NCBI RefSeq assembly: GCF_003258835.1
Contig: NZ_NPEV01000008.1
Location: forward strand, 1 to 64,000
Length of the DNA: 64,000 nucleotides
From: Rhodobium orientis
Lineage (GTDB): Bacteria > Pseudomonadota > Alphaproteobacteria > Rhizobiales > Rhodobiaceae
Reading direction: 5' to 3'
In this document: piece after piece, positions 17,345 to 26,371 of the stretch
Position numbering within the stretch: the first letter of the stretch is position 1
How the letters are laid out: every line of letters begins with the position of its first letter
Position numbers and translations under genes: made by a program
The notes under the pieces: model-generated
What the model saw: only the letters and a program-made list of their open reading frames with translations
Told to the model about the DNA's origin: nothing
Databases searched by the model: none

Positions 17345-18091
17345 TCAGTGCATGACCTGCCCGCCATCGACAGAATATTGACTGCCGGTCACGAAGGAGG
17401 CGTCGTCGGAAAGCAGAAATGCGGCGACGGCGGCGGCCTCCTCAGCGGTTCCGACGCGGGGCAGGGCAAGGCGTGAGGTGACATCGGCCTCGAAGGCGTT
17501 GCGGACATCCGGCTCCATGAAATCCCTGAAGTTTGTGTCGATCGGGCCGGGAACGAGCGTGTTGACGCGGATGTTCCGATGCCCCAAGGCCGAGGCCCAG
17601 CACCGCGCAACCGAGATCATCGCGCCCTTGGCGGCCGCATAGAGGCTTGCCACGGGCAGGCCTTCGTAGGCGGAGGTCGAACTGGTCAAAACAACCGAGG
17701 CGCCGTCGCGCAGATGTCCGGTGAGCGCGGCCATCTGAAGGATCGGCCCCTTCAGATTGGCGCCGATGATGAGGTCGAACGCCTCGGACGACACCTCGTC
17801 GATCGGTCCGACACGGGCAAAACCGGCGTTGAGCCAGAGGCCGTCGAGGCCTCCGGCGGCAGCGACGCTGCGGGCAAGGATGTCGACATCCTCCGGCCGC
17901 GCGGCGTCGTTGTGGAGTACGGTCGCCGACGGTGGCAGTTTGCTGCGCAATGCGTCGAGGCGCGCTTCGTCGCGACCGGTCGCGATGACAGTTGCGCCCT
18001 CGGCCGCGATCCGCACGGCGCCCGCCAGCCCGATGCCGCTGGTCGCCCCGGTGATGAGCACGCGTTTTCCCTTGAACCGATCCATAGCCAA
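17345..18091 (-). CDS. short-chain dehydrogenase/reductase
   Basis: This 248-residue NAD(P)-dependent oxidoreductase shows the classical SDR motifs: TGATSGIG near the N-terminus, NAG near residue 90 (LNAGFA), catalytic Ser in LTSSTSAY, YAAAK for Tyr/Lys, and a C-terminus SVDGGQVMH. The start could be ATG 18091 or ATG 18085. It is divergent from a LysR gene that probably controls it. Substrate not recognisable. Confidence 0.92.
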   Translation of the reverse strand: MAMDRFKGKRVLITGATSGIGLAGAVRIAAEGATVIATGRDEARLDALRSKLPPSATVLHNDAARPEDVDILARSVAAAGGLDGLWLNAGFARVGPIDEVSSEAFDLIIGANLKGPILQMAALTGHLRDGASVVLTSSTSAYEGLPVASLYAAAKGAMISVARCWASALGHRNIRVNTLVPGPIDTNFRDFMEPDVRNAFEADVTSRLALPRVGTAEEAAAVAAFLLSDDASFVTGSQYSVDGGQVMH

Positions 18092-18182
18092 CTGTCCCCG
18101 TTTCCTGATGACAGGGATTTAGCCTTTTCGGACTGTGTTGTTTATGCGGTACAATCTGACAATGGTATTTTGAAAATGGTGC

Positions 18183-19088
18183 ATGATGCGCGGCCGCGAC
18201 CTGTTTCAGCTAAAGGCGTTTTGCGCCGTCCTCGAACACGGCAATTTCGCCCGTGCGGCCGCCCATCTCGGCCTGTCGCCCTCGGCGCTCAGCCAGATCG
18301 TGAAGGACCTGGAGGAGCGCCTGGACCTGCGCGTGCTGAACCGCACGACGCGCAGCGTCGCCGCGACGGAGGCCGGGCGGGCGCTTTATGAAAGGATCGA
18401 GCCCGCCCTGCATCTGCTCGAAAACGTCGACACGGAGGTCGCAGCACACGCCGGCCGGATCTCCGGGACGTTGCGCCTCAACGTCTCCCGGGTCGCCGCC
18501 AATATCTATCTGGCGCCGATCTTGGGCGGCTTCTTGCGCGATCATCCCGACGTGACCGTGGACATCGTGACGGATGACCGCCTGGTCGATGTGGTCGCCG
18601 ACGGATTCGATGCCGGAATCCGGCTCGGCGAGAAGCTGCATCAGGACATGATCGCGGTGCCGCTTTCCGGCGATCTGACGATGAAGGTGGTGGCCTCGCC
18701 CGCCTATCTCGCGCGGTACGGCGAGCCGCGCCATCCCAACGACCTGAAGGGGCATCGCTGCCTCTGCTACCGGAATCCCAGCGACCGTTCCCCCTATCGC
18801 TGGGAGTTCGAGCGCGGCGACGACCGGCGGGAGGTGACGGTGTCGGGTCCGATCATTGTCGACGAGCCCGCGATGCTGCCCCGGATCGCGCTGGAGGGTA
18901 TCGGGATCGCCTATCAGTTCTCCCACCAGGTCGATCGCTATCTGGAATCGGGTGACCTGGTGCGGCTCCTCACCGATTGGACGCCGCCGTTCGCGGGCTT
19001 TTTCGTCTACTACCCGAGCCGCCGGCAGATGGCGCCGGTGCTGCGTGCCTTCGTCGACCACGTCAAGCGGATGCACGCGAAGGTCTGA
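18183..19088 (+). CDS. LysR family transcriptional regulator
   Basis: This 301-residue regulator has its winged helix near residues 8-65 (NFARAAAHLGLSPSALSQIV) and a LysR effector domain after residue 95. Sequence features such as NRTTRSVAATEAG and the end FFVYYPSRRQMAPVLRAFV are typical of the large DsdC/AaeR-like group found beside oxidoreductases. Two consecutive ATG codons start it (18183, 18186). It is divergent from the SDR gene 91 bp away and convergent with the quinone oxidoreductase gene. Confidence 0.93.
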   Translation: MMRGRDLFQLKAFCAVLEHGNFARAAAHLGLSPSALSQIVKDLEERLDLRVLNRTTRSVAATEAGRALYERIEPALHLLENVDTEVAAHAGRISGTLRLNVSRVAANIYLAPILGGFLRDHPDVTVDIVTDDRLVDVVADGFDAGIRLGEKLHQDMIAVPLSGDLTMKVVASPAYLARYGEPRHPNDLKGHRCLCYRNPSDRSPYRWEFERGDDRREVTVSGPIIVDEPAMLPRIALEGIGIAYQFSHQVDRYLESGDLVRLLTDWTPPFAGFFVYYPSRRQMAPVLRAFVDHVKRMHAKV

Positions 19089-19119
19089 GCGGCGCTCGGC
19101 CTGCCCATGCGGCGGTGCG

Positions 19120-20079
19120 TCATGGCACCAGGACCTGGCTGCCGGTCGTGCGGCCGGCCTCCAGATCCGCATGTGCTCTGGCGGCCTCCGCCAGCGGATA
19201 GGTGCCGCCGATCTCCGAGACAATGCCCGCCTGCAGCGCCGCGATGACCGCCGGGCTGGCGTCAGCATAGCGGTTCGGGTCGGCGGAATAGGCCATGACG
19301 CTGGGCTTTGCCAGCGCGGCGAGGCCGAGGTCCTCGATGCGGATCGGCGGCACCGGTCCCGCCACCCAGCCGATGCTCGCGACCGTGCCGAATGGGCGCA
19401 CGCATCCGAGGGATTTTTGCAGCATCTCCCCGCCGATGCCGTCGATTACGAGATCGACGCCCTTTCCATCGGTCAGATTGGAGATGTTCTGCACGATGTC
19501 CGCGGATCGGCCGACGATGACGTGATCGGCGCCGTTGGCGATGGCGAAGGCCGCTTTTTCCTCCGTGCTGGCCGTACCGATCACCGTTGCGCCGAGATGT
19601 CTTGCCCAGCGCGTCAGCATCACGCCGAGGCCGCCGGCTGCGGCGTGGACCAGCAGGACCGTGCCGGCCGCCACCGGATAGGTGACAGTCAGCAGCATGT
19701 GCGCGGTGAGGCCGCGCAGCATCGATGTGGCGGCGATCTCCAAGGGGATGTCATCGGACAGCCGGACAGCCCGCCATGCCGGCAGCAGCCTGGTCGCGGC
19801 ATAGCCGCCCGGAACGCCCGCATAGGCGATCCGATCCCCGATTCCGATGTCCTCGACGCCCGGCCCCACGGCCTCGACGATGCCGGCACCCTCGACGCCC
19901 GGCACGTGCGGCTCCGGCAGAGGGTAGAGGCCGCGGCGATGGTAGATGTCGATGAAACTGACGCCGATGGCGTGCTGGCGCAGGCGGATTTCCCCCGCGC
20001 CGGGCACCTGCGGTGTGGTCTCGATTGCCCCAAGCACCTCAGGGCCGCCGCGCCCGGTCATGCGAATCTCAATATCCAT
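19120..20079 (-). CDS. quinone oxidoreductase-like zinc-independent MDR enzyme
   Basis: This 319-residue NADPH-dependent reductase of the medium-chain family resembles QOR (QorA). The nucleotide motif is HAAAGGLGVM near residue 150; the N-terminal part has GVSFIDIYHRRGLYP and PGVEGAG as in quinone oxidoreductases, with no zinc-binding cysteines. ATG at 20079 follows GGAGGCAAAG, so a longer reading was not used. QOR-type enzymes reduce quinones and enones, fitting a detoxification role. It is divergent from a LysR gene. Confidence 0.93.
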   Translation of the reverse strand: MDIEIRMTGRGGPEVLGAIETTPQVPGAGEIRLRQHAIGVSFIDIYHRRGLYPLPEPHVPGVEGAGIVEAVGPGVEDIGIGDRIAYAGVPGGYAATRLLPAWRAVRLSDDIPLEIAATSMLRGLTAHMLLTVTYPVAAGTVLLVHAAAGGLGVMLTRWARHLGATVIGTASTEEKAAFAIANGADHVIVGRSADIVQNISNLTDGKGVDLVIDGIGGEMLQKSLGCVRPFGTVASIGWVAGPVPPIRIEDLGLAALAKPSVMAYSADPNRYADASPAVIAALQAGIVSEIGGTYPLAEAARAHADLEAGRTTGSQVLVP

Positions 20080-20128
20080 GATCTTTGCCTCCATCTGACC
20101 GAGGCGACGATGCAGGTTTCCGGCTTGT

Positions 20129-20162
20129 GGGAAAATTCCCTTTAATCTCCCATTCAATGGGA
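20129..20162. promoter_or_regulatory. two adjacent GGGAA/TTCCC-type dyads in divergent LysR promoter
   Basis: GGGAAAATTCCC (20129-20140; arms GGGAA/TTCCC) and TCCCATTCAATGGGA (20148-20162; perfect 7-bp arms) lie between the quinone oxidoreductase and lysR genes. The second overlaps a possible upstream lysR start at 20157, which favours the downstream ATG at 20175. Both are candidate LysR sites. Confidence 0.5.
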
Positions 20163-20174
20163 ATAAATGAACAT

Positions 20175-21020
20175 ATGGATTGGGAGGACCTGCGCCATTT
20201 TTCCGCCTTTGCGACCCATGGCAGCCTGACGGGCGCGGCCCGCGTGCTGGGGGTGGAGCATGCGACGGTCGCCCGGCGGATCGCCGCGCTGGAAGCGCAT
20301 CTTCAGGTCAGGCTGGTCGACCGGCGCGGACGCCGGCTGATGCTGACGCCCGATGGAGGGCGGGTCGCGGCGTTTGCGGAAGCGATGGAGGGCGATGCCG
20401 CGGCGATCGAGCGTGCGGCGGCCGGCGCGCGGGCCGAACTGCGCGGTGAGATCACGATCAGCGCGCCGCCGGCCTTTGCGGCCGCCCGGCTCGCCGCGCC
20501 GCTTGCCGCATTGCGGAAGCAGCATCCCGGGCTGGCGATACGGCTTATCGGCGAGTCGCGCGGTGCGGCGCTGGAACGGCGCGAGGCGGACATCGCCATC
20601 CGGCTGAGCCGTCCGGAGGAGGGCGATTTCACCATCTTCAAGCTCGGCGCGATGGCGTTCCGCCTCTATGCCAGCGCGGCCTATCTGCAGGAGACGCCGG
20701 AGCCGGACTGGACCTTCATCGGCTATGACGGGGCGATGGCCGCCGCGCCGCAACAGGTGAAGCTTCGCGACATCGCGCGAGGCCGACCCATCGCCTTCAC
20801 AGCGAGCACGACGGAGATACAGGCGGCGGCAGCAAGGGCCGGGGCGGGCGTTGCCATGTTGCCGGATTTCCTGGCCGAGGCGGACGCCGCGCTTCAATGC
20901 GTGAACCCCGACGACCCGGTCTTCCGCCGCGACATCTGGCTGGTCGTCCATTCCGACATGAGGACCGCGCCGGGCATCCGCGCCACCATCGACGCCTTGA
21001 AGGCCGGGCTTGCCGGATAA
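20175..21020 (+). CDS. LysR family transcriptional regulator
   Basis: This regulator of about 281 residues begins MDWEDLRHFSAFATHGSLTG, a common LysR opening, with HTH to residue 60 and an effector domain after residue 90. It is divergent from the quinone oxidoreductase gene and probably regulates it through the dyads between them. An in-frame ATG at 20157 would add six residues but lies inside a palindrome. Confidence 0.92.
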   Translation: MDWEDLRHFSAFATHGSLTGAARVLGVEHATVARRIAALEAHLQVRLVDRRGRRLMLTPDGGRVAAFAEAMEGDAAAIERAAAGARAELRGEITISAPPAFAAARLAAPLAALRKQHPGLAIRLIGESRGAALERREADIAIRLSRPEEGDFTIFKLGAMAFRLYASAAYLQETPEPDWTFIGYDGAMAAAPQQVKLRDIARGRPIAFTASTTEIQAAAARAGAGVAMLPDFLAEADAALQCVNPDDPVFRRDIWLVVHSDMRTAPGIRATIDALKAGLAG

Positions 21021-21330
21021 GGCCAACCATGGCGGGGAGCGAAACGGCCATTCGCAAATCATGCCGCGGCGGCCCTGCGGTTTCCGCATCGTGGACCCAA
21101 TCAGAACGGGGCGGCACGCGAATCCGGCCCTGGCGGACGTTCGGCCACAGCCATCGTTCCTGCTGTCTGCCGGCACACCGGTTTTCGGCCGGGCCGTGAA
21201 GCCGATCGCGGCCCCGTCTGCCTCTTGGACAACACCGTACTGAAGATCGGGACGTCCGCCGCGGATTTCGATCTGTTGGTTCCTCGGGGCCACGGATAGT
21301 ATGACCGTCCTCAATTCGAACGGGACCGCC
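21021..21330. other. non-coding stretch upstream of antiporter gene
   Basis: No gene, RNA or strong dyad is recognised in these 310 bp between the lysR stop and the antiporter start. It presumably carries the antiporter promoter. Up to 30 bp at the right would be coding if the antiporter starts at ATG 21301. Confidence 0.5.
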
Positions 21331-22584
21331 ATGTCGCTTCTTCAAATCGCTTCGCTGCTGATCGTGCTGGCCGGGGCCTTCGGGACCATCAACTATCTCT
21401 TTCTGCGGCTCCCCTCGGCGATCGGCATCCTTGTCGTGGCGCTTGTCGCGTCTTTCGCGGTGATCGGCACGGACGCGCTGTTCCCGTCGCTGACCGTCGA
21501 GGAAGCGATCCGCGCCGAGGTGCTGGAGCTGGAATTCTCCGAAGCGCTGCTGGAGGGCATGCTCGGCCTCCTGCTGTTCGCCGGTGCCTTGCACGTCAAG
21601 CTTTCGGATCTGCGCAAGGACTGGCTCGTGATCCTGTTGATGGCGACGATCGGCGTCGGCCTGTCGACCGTCATCGTCGGCGCCGGGTTCTCCTGGCTCA
21701 CGGGCATGCCGCTGATGGTCGCGCTGGTCTTCGGCGCGCTGATTTCGCCGACCGATCCGGTGGCCGTGCTCGGCGTGCTGCGCGAGGCGGAACTGCAGAA
21801 ATCGCTGGAGACCAAGATCGCCGGCGAAAGCCTCTTCAACGATGGCGTGGGCTATGTGGTCTACCTCGTGCTGATCGGGCTCGCGTTTCCGTCCGGCGAC
21901 GGCCACGGTTCTGGCCTTGCCGACGCGGCGGTTCTGTTCGTGCGCGAGGCGCTCGGCGGAGCGATCCTAGGTCTCGTCCTTGGCTGGTTGACCTTCCGGG
22001 TCATGCGCCGGATCGACGACTATTCCCTGGAGGTCCTGATCACCCTCGGCCTTGCCTTCGGCGGCTACGAGCTGGCCGTCTGGCTCCACGTCTCCGCGCC
22101 CATCATGGCGGTCTGCGCGGGGCTTCTGATCGGCGATATCGGCACCAGATACGGCATGTCGGAGGAAACCCGGCTCTACGTCGCGGCCTTCTGGAAACTC
22201 ATCGACGAAATCCTCAATGCGGTGTTGTTCCTGATGATCGGATTCGAGGTTTTTGCGGTGGCGTTCGAATTCGATTTCCTTGTGTCAGGCTGCATGGCCA
22301 TCGTCCTGGCCCTGCTGGCCCGGCTGGTTGCCGTCGCGGTCCCCGTTCTGATGCTGAAACCGTTCCGGGCGTTCAACAGGGGTGTGATCCCGATCATGAC
22401 CTGGGGCGGGCTGAAGGGCGGTATTTCCGTCGCCCTGGCGCTTGCGCTGCCCGAAAGCGACTGGACGCCTCTGATCCTGACGGCCACCTATATCGTCGTG
22501 GTGTTCTCGATCGTCGTTCAGGGATTGACCGTGACCCGGCTCGCCGAACGGGTCGGCCGGGCTCCTGAACTGCCCCAGGGCTAA
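21331..22584 (+). CDS. cation:proton antiporter, CPA1/NhaP family
   Basis: This inner-membrane antiporter of about 417 residues exchanges Na+ or K+ for H+. It has 12-13 hydrophobic helices and the CPA1 signatures SPTDPVAVLGVL and ESLFNDGVGYV, the latter holding the Asn-Asp ion-binding pair. A further family motif is WGGLKGGISVALAL near the C-terminus. No C-terminal cytoplasmic regulatory domain is present. In-frame ATG at 21301 is an equally possible start and would add ten residues. It stands alone between a regulator gene and a pseudogene. Confidence 0.92.
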   Translation: MSLLQIASLLIVLAGAFGTINYLFLRLPSAIGILVVALVASFAVIGTDALFPSLTVEEAIRAEVLELEFSEALLEGMLGLLLFAGALHVKLSDLRKDWLVILLMATIGVGLSTVIVGAGFSWLTGMPLMVALVFGALISPTDPVAVLGVLREAELQKSLETKIAGESLFNDGVGYVVYLVLIGLAFPSGDGHGSGLADAAVLFVREALGGAILGLVLGWLTFRVMRRIDDYSLEVLITLGLAFGGYELAVWLHVSAPIMAVCAGLLIGDIGTRYGMSEETRLYVAAFWKLIDEILNAVLFLMIGFEVFAVAFEFDFLVSGCMAIVLALLARLVAVAVPVLMLKPFRAFNRGVIPIMTWGGLKGGISVALALALPESDWTPLILTATYIVVVFSIVVQGLTVTRLAERVGRAPELPQG

Positions 22585-22658
22585 GCGGATGCAAAGACAC
22601 ACGCACAAGCAGACAGTTAGAGAGTTTCGAGCGATTTCGTCGCGAAGCAGGGCCGGAA

Positions 22659-22910
22659 ATGTCGCTCGATCCGACGACCCTTCGCTTCGCCGTCACCGTC
22701 TCCGGCAGCATCGCCGAGGCTGCGAAGGAGGAAAACATCTCGCCTCGGCGGTCAGCAAGCGGATTTCCGACGCTGAAGAGAACCTCGGCGTCACCCTGTT
22801 CAAGCGCACGACACGGGGGATGATCCCGATGCATCCGGCACGAACGCCGTTGCGGTATGCCCGCCGCATCCTGCGCGACGCGCAAGCCATCGAGGAAGCG
22901 CACTGGCGTG
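22659..22910 (+). pseudogene. frameshifted, truncated LysR regulator N-terminus
   Basis: From ATG 22659 the frame reads as a LysR winged helix up to EENIS near 22742. It then loses frame. The continuation, SAVSKRISDAEENLGVTLFK, is in another frame, so a single base appears to be missing around 22740-22750. The homology stops near 22905 and no effector domain follows. The fragment covers only the DNA-binding region and the start of the linker helix. It lies directly upstream of tRNA-Ser. Confidence 0.75.
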
Positions 22911-22946
22911 AGTTACGAAAGATGGCGGGCAAATGGGGAGAGCGTT

Positions 22947-22963
22947 CGAACTCAAAGAGTTCG
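22947..22963. repeat. short extragenic palindrome CGAACTC-AAA-GAGTTCG
   Basis: A perfect 7-bp dyad with 3-bp loop lies between the LysR remnant and tRNA-Ser. A second dyad of the same design (CGAACCC-TGC-GGGTTCG) is at 40080-40096, so this may be a small dispersed repeat. Confidence 0.4.
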
Positions 22964-23042
22964 CAAGGCGAACAGCCGCCCGAGCCGATGCGAGGTCCTG
23001 ACTGGAGCGAAGCCCGGAGGGCGACAGCGCGAAGTCAGAAAA

Positions 23043-23132
23043 TGGCGGACGGGGTGGGATTCGAACCCACGAGACGGTTGCCCGCCTGCTGGTTTTCAAG
23101 ACCAGTGCCTTCAACCACTCGGCCACCCGTCC
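23043..23132 (-). tRNA. tRNA-Ser (anticodon TGA)
   Basis: Read on the minus strand, the 90-nt gene starts GGACGGGTGGCCGAGTGG and ends with an encoded CCA. The acceptor GGACGGG pairs with CCCGTCC. The anticodon stem CTGGT/ACCAG encloses CTTGAAA, giving anticodon TGA. The T arm contains GGTTCGAATCC. A long variable arm is present, as expected for a class II serine tRNA. It reads UCN serine codons. Confidence 0.97.
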
Positions 23133-23318
23133 AGGCCGCTTTTCAGTATGACGCCTTTTGATTTACGCCGCATCCCCGAAAGAAAGCGGGTCAGTGTGAT
23201 CGGCGCCTGAAGCGCGGGGCATCCATAGCCGGATGGTTCTTTGCGATCAACATCGCGTTGAGCGAGTTGCCGTTTCGGCTTCGCGTCCCTGAACCGATGG
23301 GCGCCGTCCGCGGTGCTT

Positions 23319-23349
23319 GAAAAGAAAAGGGGCGCGGCGGGCGCGCCCC
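23319..23349 (-). terminator. rho-independent terminator of the sugar ABC operon
   Basis: On the minus strand, GGGGCGCG-CCCGC-CGCGCCCC is followed by TTTTCTTTTC. It lies 36 bp after the last gene of the leftward operon (SDR stop at 23386). Confidence 0.88.
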
Positions 23350-23385
23350 AGGTGCCAGGTTGCGGCTTCTTCTTCCCAGGAGGAG

Positions 23386-24174
23386 CTACCAGCAGCTATA
23401 GCCGCCGTCGGCCAGCACCACCGAACCGGTCATCAGGCTCGAGGCGTCGCAGGCGAGAAAGAGGACGACCGCGGCGACCTCGTCGACCGTCCCCATGCGG
23501 CCGAGCGGCGTGCCGCCGATCCAGTAGCGGTTGAGCTCCGGATTATCGTGGACGTAGGCGGTCAACTCGGTCTCGATATAGGTTGGCGCGACGGCGTTGA
23601 CGCGCACGCCGCGGCCGCCCCATTCGGCGGCGAGGGAGCGGGTGAGGTGGTGCACCGCGGCCTTGGAGGCGTTGTACTGGGACTGCTCCTGGGGCCGGTT
23701 GACGACCTCGCCGGACATGGAGCCGAGATTGACGATGACGCCCTTTTCCGCCTCCAGCATCTTCTTGCCGAAGCTCCGGCAGCACCAGAACAGGCCGTTG
23801 AGGTTGACCTCGATGACGGAGCGCCAGACGTCGTCGGCCATGTCCTCGGCCGGCTCGAAGGCCTTGCCGATGCCGGCATTGTTGACCAGCACATCGACGC
23901 GGCCATGGCGGGCAAGGATGGCGTCGCGCGCGGCATCGACGGCGGCCGGGTCGGTGACGTCGAGGGCTTCGAACTCGGCCGTCGCGCCGGCAGCTTTGAG
24001 CTTGTCCGCCGCGGCCTTGCCGGCCCCGACGTTGCGGTCGGCGACGACGATAAACGCGCCGGCCTCGGCCAAGGCCTCGGCGATGGCGAAGCCGATGCCC
24101 TGGGCGGCACCGGTGACGACCGCGATGCGGTCCTTCAGGGAGAATTTTTCCAGGTACATGGTTTTCGGCACCAT
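23386..24174 (-). CDS. SDR family oxidoreductase, polyol dehydrogenase-like
   Basis: This 262-residue NAD(P)-dependent dehydrogenase is last in the carbohydrate ABC operon. Visible motifs are TGAAQGIG, VLVNNAGIG, Ser in LGSMSGEV, YNASK, and the C-terminus ADGGYSCW, an ending common in sugar-alcohol or gluconate dehydrogenases of this family. It probably interconverts a polyol and a ketose for the epimerase encoded upstream. The start may be ATG 24174 or 24159. It is 21 bp after the ATPase gene and is followed by a terminator. Confidence 0.92.
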   Translation of the reverse strand: MVPKTMYLEKFSLKDRIAVVTGAAQGIGFAIAEALAEAGAFIVVADRNVGAGKAAADKLKAAGATAEFEALDVTDPAAVDAARDAILARHGRVDVLVNNAGIGKAFEPAEDMADDVWRSVIEVNLNGLFWCCRSFGKKMLEAEKGVIVNLGSMSGEVVNRPQEQSQYNASKAAVHHLTRSLAAEWGGRGVRVNAVAPTYIETELTAYVHDNPELNRYWIGGTPLGRMGTVDEVAAVVLFLACDASSLMTGSVVLADGGYSCW

Positions 24175-24195
24175 TTTTCTTGGGGGAGAAAAGGG

Positions 24196-25305
24196 TCAGC
24201 CAGCCGCGGCTTCTGCCGGCGCGGCCGCGCCGTCGGAGGAAAAGTCGATGCGCCGGCCGGCGTCATCGAAGACGTGGCATTTGTCGGCCGGCAGGTTGAG
24301 CCAGATGCGGTCGCCGGTCCTGAACCCCCGTTCGCCGACGGCGCGCACCGTCACCATGCCGAGGCCGCCGACCTCGACATGGAAGAAGGCGTCGCTGCCG
24401 AGCTGCTCTTCGACGGAAATGACGCCCGACCACAGGCCCTCGGTCGCCGAATAGGTCATGTGTTCCGGTCGGATACCGAGGGTCGCCGGGCGGGCGCCGC
24501 CGTCGGCGGCAAGGCCGGGCAGGGGCAGGGCATGGTCGCCGGGCAGCCTCAAGGTATCGCCGTCGATGCCGTCGACCGGCAACAGGTTCATGCGCGGCGA
24601 GCCGATGAAGCCGGCAACGAAGAGGTTGGCCGGACGGTCGTAGAGTTCCAGGGGTGTCGCATACTGCTCGACCCGGCCCTCGTTGAGCACGACGATGCGG
24701 TCGGCCATGGTCATCGCCTCGACCTGGTCGTGGGTGACATAGACCATGGTCGTCTTCAGGGTGTCGCGGAGCTTGCTGAGCTCCACCCGCATCTGGACGC
24801 GAAGGGCCGCATCGAGGTTGGACAACGGCTCGTCGAACAGGAACGCCACCGGTGAACGCACGATCGCCCGGCCGATGGCGACGCGCTGGCGCTGGCCGCC
24901 AGAGAGCTCGCGCGGCTTGCGGTCGAGATAGTCCTCAAGGGCAAGGATGCGCGCGGCCTCGTCGACCTTCGCCGCGATCTCGGCCTTCGGCAGGCCGGCG
25001 ATCTTCAGGCCGAAGGCGATGTTGTCGCGCACGGTGATGTGCGGGAACAGCGCGTAGGACTGGAACACCATGGCGAGCCCGCGCTCCGACGGCCGCAGCT
25101 CGGTGACATCCTCGCCGTCGATCAGCACCCGGCCCTTGGTCACCTCTTCCAGCCCGGTGATCAGGCGCAGCAGCGTAGACTTGCCGCAGCCCGACGGGCC
25201 GACGAAGACGACGAAGGCGCCGTCATCCACCGTCAGGCTGACGTCCTTGATCACCTCCTGGTGGCCGAACCGCTTGACGACGTGATCCAACGTGATCTGG
25301 CCCAT
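24196..25305 (-). CDS. carbohydrate ABC transporter ATP-binding protein (UgpC/MsmK type)
   Basis: This 369-residue cytoplasmic ATPase drives the importer formed with the two permeases and binding protein upstream. Walker A is GPSGCGKST, the signature is [14 protein letters not shown], Walker B is [14 protein letters not shown], and the H-loop is THDQVEA. The C-terminal third is the MalK-type OB-fold regulatory domain (LGIRPEHM). ATG at 25305 follows GGGAGAGGAAG. It is separated from the permease genes by two enzyme genes, an unusual but seen arrangement in polyol operons. Confidence 0.95.
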   Translation of the reverse strand: MGQITLDHVVKRFGHQEVIKDVSLTVDDGAFVVFVGPSGCGKSTLLRLITGLEEVTKGRVLIDGEDVTELRPSERGLAMVFQSYALFPHITVRDNIAFGLKIAGLPKAEIAAKVDEAARILALEDYLDRKPRELSGGQRQRVAIGRAIVRSPVAFLFDEPLSNLDAALRVQMRVELSKLRDTLKTTMVYVTHDQVEAMTMADRIVVLNEGRVEQYATPLELYDRPANLFVAGFIGSPRMNLLPVDGIDGDTLRLPGDHALPLPGLAADGGARPATLGIRPEHMTYSATEGLWSGVISVEEQLGSDAFFHVEVGGLGMVTVRAVGERGFRTGDRIWLNLPADKCHVFDDAGRRIDFSSDGAAAPAEAAAG

Positions 25306-25424
25306 CTTCCTCTCCCGTTTTCCGAGGCGTGCCGCGTTCGGCGTTGGCGATGCGGCATGCCCCGGTCTATTTGCTGTTTTGCACACCCTTAGCCGGATAA
25401 GTATTTTGTCCGGCAGGGCGCGCC

Positions 25425-26315
25425 TTAGACTGCGGCGGTGCCCCTGCCGGCGACGTTTTCCTTAGCCGACTTCATTTCCGTCCGGATGTACTCCTGGGCG
25501 TGGCGGCAGAGGTCGGCGCCGTCGTCCCAGAGATTGCGCCAGATGCCGAGAATGCCGGTCAGCGGCTGGCCGGTCACCACCGAGGAGAAGGACTCAAAGG
25601 TGATCGGATGCTGGTAGTCGATTTCGGCGAGCGCCCGGAACATCTTCGTGAAGTCGACATTGCCGGAGCCGAGATAGCCGCGGTGGGATTCGCCGATGTG
25701 GAAATAGCCGAGGTCGTCGCCCGTCTCGCGGATGGCGCGGGCGTTGTCGGCCTCCTCGATGTTCATGTGGTAGGTGTCGAGGTGGACCTTGACGTTGGGC
25801 GCGCCGATGCGCCGGCACATGGCGACGGCCTGCTCGGCCGTGTTGATGACGTTGGACTCGTAGCGGTTGACGACTTCCAGCCCGATCGTGATGTCGTGCT
25901 TTGCCGCGGTCTCGCAGATCCGCTGCAGTACTTCCACGGAGTTGGCGATACCGGTCTCGGTCGGCGGCTCCATGTATTTCTGGAACGCCGAATAGAGGAT
26001 GCCGCACATGTGCGTCGCGCCGATGCCGATGGCGACGTTGAGGGCGTCGTTGAGGCGCTCCTCGCCGCGGGCAACGATCGTCTTGTCGGTGCTGGAGACG
26101 TCGGTGGAGGCGTCCAAGCCGAGCGAGATCGTCGTGCCGATGCCGTTCTCCTCCAGCTTCTTAGCTGTGAATTCGATGTCGATGCCCCTGGGGTCGAGGG
26201 CCGGGATCTCGATGATGTCGAAGCCGAGCTCGGCGCTCGAGCCGATCGCGCGGGCCGCCTCGTCGTGGCTCCAGCCACCCGTCCAGACCAGGGCATGCAC
26301 ACCCAACTTGTTCAT
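25425..26315 (-). CDS. ketose 3-epimerase (D-tagatose/D-psicose 3-epimerase family)
   Basis: This 296-residue TIM-barrel isomerase of the AP-endonuclease-2-like superfamily has its metal site complete: Glu147 (GLEVVNR), Asp180 (VHLDTYHMN), His206 (YFHIGES) and Glu241 (TFESF). From memory the Pseudomonas cichorii D-tagatose 3-epimerase ligands are Glu152, Asp185, His211 and Glu246, so all four keep the same spacing with an offset of five. The reaction would epimerise a free ketose at C3 (for example fructose and psicose, or tagatose and sorbose). Which ketose is unknown. It is co-transcribed with two dehydrogenases and an ABC importer. Confidence 0.9.
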   Translation of the reverse strand: MNKLGVHALVWTGGWSHDEAARAIGSSAELGFDIIEIPALDPRGIDIEFTAKKLEENGIGTTISLGLDASTDVSSTDKTIVARGEERLNDALNVAIGIGATHMCGILYSAFQKYMEPPTETGIANSVEVLQRICETAAKHDITIGLEVVNRYESNVINTAEQAVAMCRRIGAPNVKVHLDTYHMNIEEADNARAIRETGDDLGYFHIGESHRGYLGSGNVDFTKMFRALAEIDYQHPITFESFSSVVTGQPLTGILGIWRNLWDDGADLCRHAQEYIRTEMKSAKENVAGRGTAAV

Positions 26316-26371
26316 TTTATTTGCCTTTCATTCTTTTCGTTTGTTCCTGTGGAGCGACCGGGGAGGTGTGG

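Noticed and set aside
22589-23161. 190-codon rightward frame running through the LysR remnant and across tRNA-Ser
   Set aside because: It begins outside the homology, joins a frame only after the frameshift and crosses a tRNA gene, so it is not a real protein gene.
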